Below, piece after piece: positions 45,001 through 57,000 of a stretch of DNA of 64,000 nt. Source of the stretch: Phoronis australis (taxonomy: Eukaryota; Phoronida; Phoronidae); assembly GCA_002633005.1 (NCBI GenBank), contig NMRA01000409.1, positions 345,938-409,937 on the forward strand. Reading direction: 5' to 3'. The position numbers and the translations under genes are program-made. Each line of letters starts with the position of its first letter. Position 1 is the first letter of the stretch. The notes below the pieces were generated by a model, which saw only the letters and a list, made by a program, of their open reading frames with translations, did no database searches and was not told the DNA's origin.

Positions 45001-48000
45001 AGTGGGGCGTATCTTATGAATTAAGAGAGATCGTGAAAGACTGGCAAGGTGAAAAGCACCATCAAGACCCCCACCTTGTGGAAAAAGCTGCAAGTATTAG
45101 GGTCAGAACTCTGAATTATGGGAAAATCGCTAATTTCGTTGCATTAGCCAGTGTCTTTCGAGAGCCATTTTGCAAGTGACTAGCATGTCATCATTAAAAA
45201 CTCCCAAAGTTACTAATTGATTTCTACCACCAAAATGAACTGAGATCACCTGCCAATGATAAGAAGCCGCTAAATTGCATAGTCTGTGACTAAAGTTACT
45301 GTAAGTGTCCACCAATCACACCCTAAATGGGCCATGTTTGTCTCAACTAAAAAGTTTAATCGTTAACCAGCCACATAAAACAGGTCACTTAATGATGAAG
45401 GAAAATTAATATACCAGCTGCATATTGCGAACATTCAGTCTGTTCACACTTCACAGCAGCTATGAACGAATGATCATAGACTCGACACTTCAAGCAGAGA
45501 ACAGCAACTAAGCCTTTAGTGAACATACAGTTCGTTCACACTTCCAAGCAGCAATGAACTTATGATCACAGATTCAACACTTCAAGCACAGAACAGCAGC
45601 TGAACCTTGCAGTGAACAATCAGCCCATTCACGCTTCACAGCAACAATGAACAAATGATCACGGATTCAACACTTACAGCAGTAAACGGCAGCTGAAACT
45701 TGTGAACATTGTGCTCGTAATAATCAACATCTCTCCATTTGGCAAGCTGTTCCAAATATGGCGTTTTCAGGAGGCAGTGATCTTGAATTATCTCCTGCAA
45801 AGAAGAGCAAGCAGACCGATTTGAGGCAGCTATTCACCCATCCTCCGTCACAAAACAATTTTGATTTGCTAGAAATAATGGAATCTCTTCATGCATTGTT
45901 ACTGATTCAAACAGGCTTATGACAACTCATGCCCCATTACAGCAATTCAGCACTCACCTCGCATGAAAATAATTGCCAGAACTGTCTTTTTCCTAGTTTC
46001 CAAATAATGGAAACTACAAGTGCATCATTAAACCCCTACATGGTACAGGCCAAGCTAATAGTGGATTTAATAAATTTTTCTTGGTCTTCATTTTTGATGC
46101 AAATTTTGTCACAAAGTGAAAATTCAGTGGCCTGCCCTATTGCGTGCAAAATACTTGAAGAGTTATCCTATTTTCCAAGGACAATAACCACCAGAAAACA
46201 TCGGGGCGGGAAGAAGTATTTACTGTTTTTGGCACACTACAGCATGGAATTGCATTTGTACCACTCAGTCGTTATTTGATGAGTTTTTGTTACTTTTCTA
46301 CAATAAACGTGAACAGTAGATGAGTAATGTTCACCAAACTAATCAAAATGAATGTGACATGGGTTTTTAAGATAATCATACTGCCTGGTACCATTGAAAA
46401 ACTCACTTCTGCCCGGCTGAGGGTGATGGCCGCGAAGTGACCCGGATACTTTAGCTGAAGCAAACGGTGCATGAAGCTGGTCATGTGACTTCCACCAATG
46501 TTGATACGCCGGCATCGGCTGGCGTCGAGGCGACCATTCAATAGAGGGAGCAAGTGTGTGGTACAATGGCCAAAAGAAACTATGAGACTGTCACTGGGTT
46601 CTGAAAATGGCAGCGAGAAAAGACCTCAGTATATGAAATTAGGACACTGTAACTGGGAACACAAAAATGACTGCAGCTATTTTCCTTTCAAAAATACTAG
46701 TTAAATGTATGCAACTTCCAAAACGATAATCACAAAAAATAGTTAAGAATTAGGAAATAATAATCTTAGCATTCAAAAATACAATTTAAGGTTAATAATA
46801 AAAAGTTAATAATAAAAACTGTGCTGATGAATAATAACACAACCATGAGTCGAGAACTGCAGTCTGGTAGGGAAAGTTTTAGGACTCATTGTGTACAAAC
46901 CAAGTAGACCCATTGGGAGCCTCCTTATAATGCTGGAATTTGTGAAATGTATTTAACACGTAAAGAAAAAACTGTCAACCCGTTTCTCTTACCTGGACTT
47001 TGCTTGTTGCCATAGTAACTGAACAAGGCATCTACACCATAAAATACAGATGGTACCTGATAGCACTCGAATAACAATTCTGACATCTCTGGAACATAAG
47101 CAAGCGAGTTGTGAATTTGACATGGATTATCACTGGGTCCAATACATATTTGACACTTAATACATATATGTACAGCTCACAGTTAAGCTTCCATAAGTCG
47201 GACTTGCATGAGCCTGCTTTTCGCAAACCTCGGACAACGTTGCGTGGTATGGACATTCCTACACTCAGCCATTCAGATAAGCCAGATTTCCTCCAACTCA
47301 AATGAAATGTCTTGGTCTAGTTCAATCAGTCTTATGCAAGTTATACTATACACTACATCAAATTTGATTAATACAATGAAGAACGAATTAAAGAAAAACA
47401 AAATGAAAAGAAGTTGAAACAGAGATATTTCAATGAAGACGTTCGATTTAATATACATCTGGCCGTTTGATAGGAATGCAACAAAGTCATTAAATTTCAT
47501 AATTTCAATGTCAAAAAACGCAAGGATTACTGGTGGATGGGATAGAATTTTTGGAATTATATAAAACAATAAAATCCGTTGTTTTTTTCATTTTATTTCA
47601 AATTGCCATTTCTAGCAGTTGTCTGTCAGACATTCACTGAAACGAACAAAGGTGACTACAACATAAATACCCTTAAACTGCTTTGCCTTTTATCAAGTGG
47701 GGTTTAGCTTTGAAAGCACAATGTTAAACTGTAAGGGTGCACATTTGATTGCGTACTGAAGCCAGTCTCAGAAAATCTCATTTCTCGCTGATAATGTAAC
47801 TTTCGCTTCAAAGAATACTCACGCTGTCTGCAGTAGCCAGGGTTACACACCGGTTCAGTCAAGATGATCGGGTGTTCAACGCAGCCCTCAGTATCTATGC
47901 CCAAATGTGTGAACAAGTGATCAAAGATTTGTTCCTAAGAAAACAGTACAGGGATCAGCACAAAAATTGGAGTTTCCACGCGACAAACTGACAGGTGGTC

Positions 48001-50508
48001 TTCTGTATTAATTCACAAGTTCATGGTTCAAACCCAAAATGTAAAGACACAGCTAAGTTAGCATTATACAAGTACTAGTATTGATATCAAACCAGTCGTG
48101 CGATGAAAGAAAACCACCCTCCTCCCATGCAACTAGACATTGCTTAAAAGTCGTTTTTATTTCATAAGGAATTGCCATAAGATCTAAGCAAAATAAGGGC
48201 CTGTTTTATAAAAACTCGCGCGCACAGTCACAACCAATACAAACACAGGCACATGGCATGCTATGAATAAAAAAAAAAATCTGTGTTTGCCTTACTGGTG
48301 TTTTGTTTCCTCTGATTAAAACAAATCATTTGAATTAAATTTTGTAAGTATGACATTGATTATTGCCAAAGCCCTTCTTGTATATTTGCTGTTAAAATAA
48401 GAAAAAGTCCAGAAATATAACTTTGAGAGAGTTTTCAACTCCTTTTTGTCATCTTCTGTGAAGTGATGGCAAATCAATCCACTCTTCAAAGTCATAATCT
48501 TGTTTCTAGTAATGAAAATTTCACACTGCACTAAGCACTCTTCAAATAATATATAAAAAAAATAATTGCAGGCGGTCTGATACGCGTTATACCAGACGCG
48601 CGCAGGCCTCACATGTGGGCCCATTGCACTCTTCAAACCCACATGAAAGTTGTTTAACCTGAGTGTATAAACTACCTGCACTTCATACTGGGTGACGACA
48701 TTTCTGTCAAACTGCGTCTTCAACAGCCACCTCACTACCTCAATGTTACTTATGTCATTGCCAATCTGAAACTCTGTGTCCTATAATAAAAACAACACTT
48801 GCAAGAAAAAGCACATTAATACAGTGATTTCAAGCAAAACAAATCAGCCACTCTTAAAGGGAAACAAAGCCTCGTTTCAACCTTTTAACAGTCATAGAAA
48901 CAGTAAGTTTATATCATGTACAGACAAAAAATTATTCCCAAAATCAAAGTTGTCATTTGTCAAAAGCTTCAAACATTGAATACCCACAATTTTTAATTGA
49001 CAGCAACAGTAGCAAGAAAAGAGAGCTTGAAAATTGGAATACTGTTTTGTGCCTTTTATCGTTTAATGGAAAAAATGATAATACAAAGTTTTATTTGTAT
49101 GCCACATTAAGTCCTAAATTGACAAGATTTCACCATATCACCCACTGCAAGACAGTTTGAAGTGTTCTAACAAAATAATGCCCATAAATTCTGAAAACCC
49201 TACGAACATTGTAGTCTTCTAAATTGGCAATCATAACTACTGTTATGGGTTAGTTTATGGGCAGCTGTGCAAGGAAAATGTACTTACAAGACAGCATGTA
49301 GTTCAGAAAGTCAGCAGGGTTACAACTTTTAATAATTTATTGAAATATTGGATCTCACAAGAATTTTTTTGATTCTAACTTTTGAAGCATGAAGGAAATT
49401 TATAGGATTAAAAGAAAAATAATTACAAGTTAGCCTTTTTGAAGTTCTAGTGTCAAAACCAGGGGTCTGTTTCATAAAAAGTGTCTTGGTACTTAAGTCT
49501 TGTCTTACGCTCCCCACTTCACAATTGCTGAATAAGGGGTTTGCCAAGTAATTATGAGCGCTTCACAGCCTAGAAATAATTTATAGAATTTATCTCAGTA
49601 ACTAGCAGTTATTTGTATGTTCTCAGGAACATTTGCTCAAGCCTGATTTGATTATTTTTCAGAAACAGTTGTGTAGAGTGTAAGATATAATTTCTGTCAA
49701 TCCACTAACCATCTCAAAACATCCGCCCGACATATGGGTGACCTATACAGAGTGCAAGGTGGACCCCCTGGCCCCCCAGCAAAGACACTCACTTTCTTAC
49801 TCCTCTGTTTAGCCATCAGGTTCTTGAAGGTCATACGAGGGCTCTCATCAGTAACCCATCCCGCCTTGCACGTGTATGATCCTGAATAAAACAGAAAAAA
49901 CATACCAAAGTGAATAGCATAAAATTCCGTGTATAAACCCATAATGGCTATGTTGAGCAGACTTTAATTACTTTATCATTATTTAATAAATATTACAAAT
50001 TTCAGTCTTGGTCACATAACTGAAAATGAATTTTTTCTTGATTGGTATGGGGTGTGTGTATCCATGACAACCTCAAACTCTGGAAAGTAATCATTTTAAA
50101 ACAGACACTTCATGGTCTAGGGGCTTGTTTCTTGAAGAGTCTACAGTCGTTTGTTTTTGACTTTCAAATCAAAATCAATATGAAGATGGCGTAGCTTCTT
50201 TCACGATAATCAGGCTGGGGCTGAACAACTGTCTACAACTCGAAGTCGAAAGACAAAAATATGTAGTTTGTTCAACTAGACACAAGACCAAAAGAGATAC
50301 AAATATTCAGACAGATTTTTGATTACAATGAAAATGAAACAAGCCACAGAGCTAGTTGAAGCATTTAAAAAATATTCTGCAAAAGATTACCATTGTCGAT
50401 GATTAAAGGAGTCTTGTTGGACTTGAGCTCCGGAGAATAGTGATGGATTGCATCAGAAGGAAGTCTTTTGTCTTTGAAGGTGAATATATTCTCATCAGCA
50501 GCAGACAT
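33115..50508 (-). CDS. ACTR5: ACTR5 (actin-related protein 5, ARP5), 18 coding exons
   Basis: Nuclear actin-related protein of the INO80 remodelling complex, where ARP5 with its partner IES6/INO80C couples the motor to the nucleosome. Exons 5' to 3': 50,508-50,391; 49,881-49,793; 48,780-48,676; 47,934-47,823; 47,088-46,993; 46,600-46,407; 45,794-45,678; 43,997-43,899; 42,570-42,487; 41,756-41,628; 40,805-40,656; 39,880-39,688; 38,647-38,580 (duplicate at 37,452-37,385); 36,923-36,829; 36,036-35,953; 35,237-35,120; 33,975-33,864; 33,275-33,115. All have AG/GT borders and matching phases. Total 2,124 nt, 707 aa, about 100 longer than human ACTR5, mostly in the charged insertion. The actin fold is split around that insertion, as in the family. 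The ATG at 50,508 lies 10 nt inside an exon with acceptor tgttttcag, so an upstream 5' UTR exon exists. Confidence 0.93.
33340..33625 (+). repeat. Degenerate short tandem repeat (~14-20 bp unit)
   Basis: Runs of cagtctgcacaagt, later cagtctgcataactcat, with many variants. It sits in the last ACTR5 intron, about 65 bp upstream of that intron's 3' splice site on the reverse strand. A CA/CG dinucleotide run follows at 33,655-33,680. Confidence 0.8.
36221..36275 (+). repeat. (CA)n microsatellite at assembly join
   Basis: Interrupted CACACA/CGCACA run starting directly after the N at 36,220. It lies in an ACTR5 intron. Confidence 0.85.
36551..36827 (+). repeat. 55-bp minisatellite, five copies, abutting an ACTR5 donor site
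   Basis: Units start ttacttttgtct at 36,551, 36,606, 36,661, 36,719 and 36,774 (55, 55, 58, 55 bp; the 58-bp unit has an extra CAA). The array ends inside the 5' splice site of the exon 36,923-36,829. Confidence 0.92.
36829..45794 (-). CDS. ACTR5: ACTR5 insertion domain (exons 7-14): charged helical region
   Basis: Begins [19 protein letters not shown], then long Lys/Glu/Arg/Gln-rich helices ([55 protein letters not shown]). It ends with the conserved [16 protein letters not shown] block and an acidic, aspartate-rich linker. This is the ARP5-specific insertion in the actin fold. At 38,580-38,647 the 68-nt exon carries the [10 protein letters not shown] block and is present twice in the assembly. 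Confidence 0.9.
36935..38127 (+). repeat. Near-identical 1.19-kb block, copy A (probable allele duplicate)
   Basis: Matches 38,129-39,322 nearly base for base, with a single N at 38,128 between the copies. It contains a second copy of the 68-nt ACTR5 exon (37,452-37,385) and a foldback element. Presence of both exons in an mRNA would break the frame, so one block is most likely an unmerged allele. Confidence 0.9.
37675..37867 (+). mobile_element. Inverted-repeat element with tRNA-like core, copy A
   Basis: The left arm 37,675-37,724 (tacacgccatctgttggtcacatca...) is mirrored by 37,819-37,867 (...tgatgtgaccaacatatggcgtgta). Between them is a tRNA-like sequence with an A box TAGCTCAGTGG at 37,739-37,749 and a B-box-like TTTTCAAACCC at 37,784-37,794. 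It looks like a tRNA-derived unit framed by inverted arms of about 48 bp. Confidence 0.75.
38129..39322 (+). repeat. Near-identical 1.19-kb block, copy B
   Basis: Counterpart of 36,935-38,127, continuous with unique sequence at its right end. Differences are scattered single bases, consistent with allelic divergence. Confidence 0.9.
38874..39061 (+). mobile_element. Inverted-repeat element with tRNA-like core, copy B
   Basis: Same element in the second block: A box TAGCTCAGTGG at 38,934-38,944, left arm to about 38,922, right arm from about 39,013. Confidence 0.75.
39265..39345 (-). mobile_element. tRNA-derived SINE head
   Basis: On the reverse strand, an A-box-like CAGCATAGTGG (39,329-39,319) is followed about 30 nt later by GAGTTCAAACC (39,288-39,278), a B-box match. 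Between them lies gcctcctcccaatctaaagatcgc, as in tRNA-derived SINEs. A partial copy sits at about 38,070-38,127, cut by the N. Confidence 0.55.
41079..41336. mobile_element. Foldback MITE in ACTR5 intron
   Basis: The left end GGACCGTTCCAAAGAAACTG is mirrored at the right end by GTTTCTTGGAACGGGCCC. The interior repeats forms of gacttaagt in both orientations. It is about 258 bp with no coding capacity. Confidence 0.7.
45443..45712 (+). repeat. ~92-bp minisatellite overlapping an ACTR5 exon end
   Basis: Units begin ttcacacttc at 45,443, 45,535 and 45,628 (92 and 93 bp apart). Each contains gcagcaatgaac, atgatcacagattcaacactt and cagcagctgaa. The last unit runs across the donor site into the final ~33 nt of the exon 45,794-45,678. 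Confidence 0.85.
46407..50508 (-). CDS. ACTR5: ACTR5 N-terminal actin fold (exons 1-6)
   Basis: The chain starts [30 protein letters not shown] is the first phosphate-binding loop, followed by [12 protein letters not shown]. Then come [16 protein letters not shown] and MSELLFECY (typical of ARP5), [19 protein letters not shown] (second phosphate loop), and RINIGGSHM with [19 protein letters not shown]. Exon phases run 1,0,0,1,1,0. These segments give the clearest identification of the gene. Confidence 0.94.
48568..48632 (+). repeat. Short dispersed repeat (pair with 53,238)
   Basis: The phrases taattgcaggcggtctg, acgcgttataccagac, cgcaggcc and gtgggcccattg recur in diverged form at 53,238-53,316. 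Family not recognised. Confidence 0.5.
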
Positions 50509-50517
50509 TCTGGTAAT

Positions 50518-53500
50518 CTGAAAACAATAACACAAATGAATCAACATATGAAACCCTCCTCAATCTTTGCAAAAAACACGAGGTGGCTCTCATTTTGCAA
50601 ATGGTAGTGACATGTTCCGTAAGTGATATAATGTGTAGGATGCACAAACATGATGCGCTGTTTGCATCATGTATGAATTGTTGCTCAGGGAAAACCCTGT
50701 TTGTCATATACTGAATGTATAGTTAACTGCTGAATGCAGTCAAGCTTCTGAAACCAAGGCAACTCAGTAAATGGTGCGCTGAGCATTGCTGGTTTGGCTA
50801 AAGTTGATTTACTAAAGTGAAAAACATGTTTGCCTTGTTGTACGAGTGTCAAATTGACTCCAACTGTCCAACACACACTATTTTAACACAAGGCATGTGC
50901 ATTCAAACCTGACGCAAGGTAACTAAACTCATAACGTCTAAATTCAAACTCGCAAGTGCTGGCGCGACAAGACAAAACAGGTCATAAATGAACACTGGAA
51001 AAACAGTGAACACATTCAAATCGCATACTCAAAAAATTGAATAACACTTAACATGTCAAAAAATTCAAATTTTGTTACATATTTTGTGCGACATAGAAGA
51101 AAATGGCTAGCTGCGCTTCTGTTTATGAAGGCCAGTGCAGTAGTCAATCCCGCCCACAGGCACAGAATTATTCTTCAGACTTGTAAGGGTATCAAGGGTG
51201 TTATCAGGGGGATGAGACTGCTGGAGGTTAATATCCTTCACTATCAATACCATTAATGGAAATTGTAAGGATTTGACAAGCAGCCTTGCGTTCAATTAGG
51301 AAAGCACTTCAAAGTGGTTTTCGCGAGTGTTTCGAATTGTTACACATCGCTAATGAACGATGTTTTCCATCTGTGAGAAACGCTCACCCATAAGGAAACT
51401 GCTTTCCGCGAGCACGTCGTTAAATATTACAATTTCGCAAAGAGCTTTCTTTATCACGCAAGGCAAAATAATAGTGTCTTGTGCATGGAAGCTAGGCATT
51501 GACTTTTAATGTTTTAACTTTTTGTTTTGTTCAACAAATCAAAAAAAAACGTTAGAAGACGGACTTAGAGGCGAATTAGTTCAAGACAGAAAATCGTAAT
51601 TACAGGGCCCTACTAGGCTCTCTCATCAACTTACAAGAATTGACAATTATCAAGGTTATTTATCAAACATACAATTGTAAATATAACTGTCCGACTGGCT
51701 ACCGGTTTCCCTGCAAGCAAGCGTCCATGTTTATTTTACCGCCAGAGACACCTGCCGTAAAGTCGCCCTCTGTGGACCAGATTGTGAACCAGTTACGTTT
51801 CGGTCTTATCCCCTCTCTGCGCCAGTATTACTGAAATTTTTGCGCTGTCGTATGTTTTATGTGGCTTATGTCAAATACATATGTATGTCTATTTTTTCTG
51901 TATAGTTGACTATATATCTTGAATCACCCCACGCAATGAACTTGGAATCTTTTAATTCGTCGCTGAGTGTTTCCGAGGCATATGTGAGTAGGCTGGTGTG
52001 CGACCGATGTCGATTGAATAAGGATGTACATGGACATGTAACGGATGTAACTGGGCACCATGGTTTCAGATCAGCGTTCATGACCAATTAATGACCCAGA
52101 GTTGATGGTGGTGTGTTTTTGAGCCGTCAGTTCGTGGCAGGTCGAGCGGGTGCCACACTGACAAGTACTCACGTTCCCGAAATAACTAAACTTAGTTCTT
52201 ATGTTAGATTTCCGCTCAAGTTACCAAGTCACCGTCTCACCGGGCACTATTGACAGAGCCACCGGTCACCACGACATAAAGCGACGGACCAGTGGCACAA
52301 GGGAGGCATGCACTTCCGTTAATTTTGTTCACGTTCGTCTTACACATCACTTTTGTGCTAGTTTAGTCATTGTGAAATATTTCATCAATTAAAGTAAATG
52401 GAGCAATGGATTTGGTTGCACAATAGATGGCGACTTCGAGGGATTTTAGGCCAAACCGTGTCGGGAGGAGACACGGGAAGAGCTTAACGCCGAGCACCAC
52501 CTTACACCTGCATTTGTGCATCACAACTTATAAAAACTGTCTCGCTACGCCAGCGCCTTCTGGAGATCCAACCACTACGTTTGTCAAATTGTCAAACAAA
52601 TTGATATCGTTGACACTGTTCACTAGCCTTTCCCGTTGTCATCCGTCGGTTCTTTCTTTAATCCATACCTCCCAATGCATTCGTAAACACAAGTACTTGA
52701 ACTCGTGCTAAAAGAGTGAATGACAAAGTTGAAGTCATGGTGGTGAAGACTTAAGCAGAATAAAAATGCGCAAGTAATTGCTATCCGGAATCCGGAACGT
52801 TATAATTTGAAATTTAAAGTGGGGATTCAAACCCGAGTTTCGAACTTTTGATTTTGAATGTTTATCGCTATAAATTTAGTTTCAACTATGATCAGTGATT
52901 TTGATCTTTCATAGAGATGACAATTCGTCGTTTCCCAAGACCATGTACCGCGCATAAAATAACAAACCATGACAACGAACCCAACTTGAAGAGTTGGTCT
53001 CAAGCCCGAATTGTGAGGACTGTCGAAAGCCTGAAAGCATTGATATAATATGACAAGGGGATATTTGAGACCAATTTCCTAACGGAGAGTAGTCTAAACC
53101 AGCAGTTGTCTTTGGGCGAATTAGATGGATTTATTCGCTTTAATCGTGATTGTGTAATCACATGGGCGGTGCAGTACTGAAGTAAGTGGGGGCGCTATAG
53201 CCCCTCAGCCTAGCTCCTATGGCGCGCACTACCCAACAAGTAATTGCAGGTGGTCTGGAACACGTTGTTAAAGACACGCACAGGCCGCTCTTGTGGCATC
53301 ATGGGCCCGTTGAACTAATCACCTGGAACCATTTTTATGCTTTATTATGATATGTACTATATAAAACCGAGCTAAAGGAAGCGGCCACACTGCCTCCTCC
53401 CAGTGGAAAGATAGGCCTAAGGGAAGATTTTTGACTACCAAAATACCCTAGTAAACGCTCTGACGAAAAATTTGTCGTTTGCATAACATCAAATGACTCA

Positions 53501-53971
53501 AAATGTGTCAACCCAATTGACGGGTTTCGGATAACTCATGCTGGAAATCATGTAGATTGACGTATTCTTCCGACCGCTGCACGCTTTGCAAACCGGACAC
53601 CTTAATGGCATAATGTGAAAATTATTGAAAACAACAGCACTTTGTAACGTGTTTTGATTTGACCCTGCCTTGTGTGGTGTTCGGTTTCGTGTGGTTTTTG
53701 GCCGCTGCTTGACATTGGCTTGGCAACCGTCATCGAGTCTTGGTGTCAAGTGAATTTCCTTCCTAAAACAAAGGCGAGTTACACTGTTGCCAATAACTGA
53801 TTCGACAATAACTGCGCGGTGAGCTCACGGTTATAGAGTCATTTCGTGAGGTCAAAGCGGACGTGAATGGAACTCATCAGAGGTTCAACGAACTGAAACT
53901 ACTTCGAAATACTCTGATCTTCAGTTTGAACTCGCGTCGCTGGTTGGACGGGTTTTGCCTGGCAGGAAAAC
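50518..53971. other. Divergent intergenic region between ACTR5 and the C1q gene
   Basis: ACTR5 reads left and the C1q gene reads right, so this 3.4-kb stretch holds both promoters and the ACTR5 5' UTR exon, which I could not place. No TATA box or coding exon is convincing. A fragment of a dispersed repeat lies at 53,238-53,316. Confidence 0.45.
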
Positions 53972-54077
53972 ATGGAACATTTACCGATATTGTGTGTGTT
54001 GTTGACATTTGTCTGCCTTGTGAGGACTGAACAGTTGTGTTCTGTATGTTGCTGGGAAAGCAGTGATGACGCAGAAC
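53972..54077 (+). CDS. C1q-protein exon 1: signal peptide and CxxCC motif
   Basis: ATG at 53,972, hydrophobic core ILCVLLTFVCLV, cleavage expected near RTE-Q, then CSVCCW. The donor GAAC|GTGAGT leaves phase 1, matching the phase of the C1q exon 8 kb downstream. The link is inferred from phase, strand and shared cysteine-rich style. The 123-aa reverse-strand open frame over the same bases is a shadow. Confidence 0.6.
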
Positions 54078-57000
54078 GTGAGTAGAAATCCCGGGGTTGA
54101 CGTGGGGGAACTCGATTTATTTGGGAACAGGTGAATTGCCCGGAAAGGTTGTTTTTTTCCGACTTAATTCCAACGGAATCCCTTTGAAACAGAATTATTC
54201 TGGGGGGGGGGGTTCTTATTATATTGAGGCTCCTTATACTAAGGCGGCTACATACCATCGCAAAGTCCACATTTGATTTGTTAGGTTACTTTTCGCTGTG
54301 TCAGTTTATGTCATTTTGTGATAATGTACAAATTATGGATGTCACTTGATCACAATGAGTTTTGATAAACGCGATATTGTGGGCTATCGAGGAATGTCGA
54401 AATTTGAATAGTCACGTTGATTGATTTCTTCTGGTGCACTCATAAGTTAACCGACAAAGGTGAATAATACTGACTGAACTTCACTTATTAATAACATCAA
54501 AATGAAACACACGTTATGCTGTACAGGACTGATTCACAATAAAATTTAATGGCGTACTTTGATGCTATTTTCCCGAGCACCACAAACATGGTGTGGTCCA
54601 CAGCTCCAAAACTGTAATATGGCTCGATCCTCAGCCAAAAACGTTACCGTCCCCTGCTTCAAACATTTCATTCTGTCTGCCCTACACATCCGGTGACTCA
54701 GAGTGAACTCTCGAAAGTTCAATTCAACAACTTAAATACAGTATTCGACGTGATAGAGATATCGATCGAATCTCAAAATTGATATTATCTGTTTTAGTTC
54801 AGAAATGCATTTATGGTTGTATGCAGTAAACGTCGAATTCTTGAAGTCATTAGCTTTGTACAAAGCTATAAAACAACAATTAAAGTTCGTCGTGTTTTGT
54901 GATTTTATTACAAATCCCCAGTTCACGTCCTCCGTCTGCCAGACATTCGCTAAAATTAAGGCCAATGTCTTTACCATTTAGATGCGCTTGAAACTGTTGT
55001 TTAAAGCCTATCTTAAACGGTAATACCAGTAAATTTGGTTCCTACAGTATATTAAGAGCATCGCTCTGCTAGTGTCATAAATTGTTAAATGCAACGAATT
55101 GTTAGTTGTATTTATTGCTTTGGCATACCTCATCGCGAGAATCAAACAGCTGCGAATAACACCCGCACGTGATGGTGTCTTTTTCAGACCCCTATTCAAT
55201 ACAACTGTTATCGGTCTTTTATTGTTTTGCCTGGGATCTCGCGGTGACGCAATATGGCACGAAAAGGCAGATTCACCCATCGTTTGATGGGCCTACATTT
55301 GCGTGATTGAATTCGTATTATCTTATTGCTCCAAGGCTTTGCTAGGACAACCTGGTTAACCCAGTTCATCTAAAATAATAAAATTCCGTTGAAGTAAGGC
55401 TTTAACGCGCAAGATTTTCTCAGCGGTTCAACAGTAGAGAGCTCGGCTACTGTTGTGGAGTTGGTGGGTTCGGTTCCGCGCTATTGTCCCTTTAAATGAA
55501 ACTTGATGCCATTAGAAAGAGCGCTAATACTTGTACACAGTTTGTGGTCAGCTTCTTTCTTTTTTAGCATGTCTTCTTATATAAGTTCGTATTTTGCTTT
55601 TAGCCGACATGAGAATTCTGAGGTTGCACAAGTTGGAGTTATTTAATACGTCCCGCTGCTTACTGAAATCACTACCTGCTGCCAAATTGCCTATATTAAA
55701 AGAACATGCACAAAAGACATGATAACTGGGAAAAGGTTCCGTTCTTTTTTGATATTTTGCAGGCTTTGCTGGCATTTTTATAAGATTACGGTTGAAAAAA
55801 TTTGCAATAATTTTTAATAATTAAACGCAAGCAGGCCACCAAGTGCCGTAACAGGCACTTACCTACGATATTTTTTTTCAGGTTTCAAATGTTTTTTCCT
55901 CTAGCTAACAAAATTACAAAACACGAGAAATGAAATAACACAGCAAAGCAGCATTCATTGCCCTGGCTAATCAAGAGGTAACGCTTCAAAATGTAATTTG
56001 CCGAGGTTAACAAAGATTTGGAAGTTGATGTCTTTATGTACAAATTTTTGTGAAAATATATAATTATAATTTTGCCCAGTACGATCAATAAGCTACCCTA
56101 ACAATTATCCACCTGAGTGTTTTTCAAGACAACAAGATCTACACGACATATTTCCTTTAACCATTCGGTGAATAGGAGTCAAACAACGACTTTACAAGAC
56201 GACATTCCCAAAACCAATGAAGAAAGGTTTCACTGCGCTCTCCATAGAAAGAAAATAAGTCATCTGCTTTTACTTTACCTTTGTGTAAAAAATTATTGGT
56301 TGGAAATATCCTGTGAATTAGGCGGCACTGAAACCAATACAATTTCTTGCCTTTGGTACAGTTAAAAGGGATTTGATTTACTACCCTCCATCATGTGTCA
56401 GGGTCATTGGAATTAACACTGTTTAAAACGAAATCGATATTTACATCAGATACTCATCTGTTTCTATATTTTCAAGCTGTTTGAAGTCACTGTACTAAGG
56501 TGTCGTAAATATTTACTGCTCCAGATCTGTTATTTAAAATTTCATACATAAATCTTGAAAAGATTGGTAAGAAAATGTTTTTCTTGTCTCTTCTTACGCC
56601 CCCCTGTTCGTTGCGAAGGTTGCACTTCTTAATCCGTAGAATTCTAATGTTGGGGGTTGAAAACCATAACCATTACAAAACGCTTCATAGGACATAAAGT
56701 AACCTTCAATATTAAACAAATCACATACACGATAAACACCCTTTTCATACCTGGCCTGAAGAAAATTAGTTTTCCACCGACTTTAATTTTTAAATTATTC
56801 CACAGTGTTAATAATCACGTTTATCGAAAATTTTAATCAGGAACATGAAATTGAATAAAACTTCTTTCCGGAACAAATTGTCATAACCATCGGCTATTTT
56901 TAAGGAAGACATCTCCCACTTTGAGAAACTTATCAACTCTACAACGAAGAACTGTTTCTGCAAGATCGCAAATGGTATCAGAGGTGAATAGTCTACCAAA

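Noticed and set aside
51906-52711. Several 60-94-aa open frames between ACTR5 and the C1q gene
   Set aside because: Short, overlapping on both strands, with no recognised domain or consistent splice sites.
53899-54270. 123-aa reverse-strand open frame
   Set aside because: Shadow of the C1q-gene signal-peptide exon; no acceptor, donor or family support.
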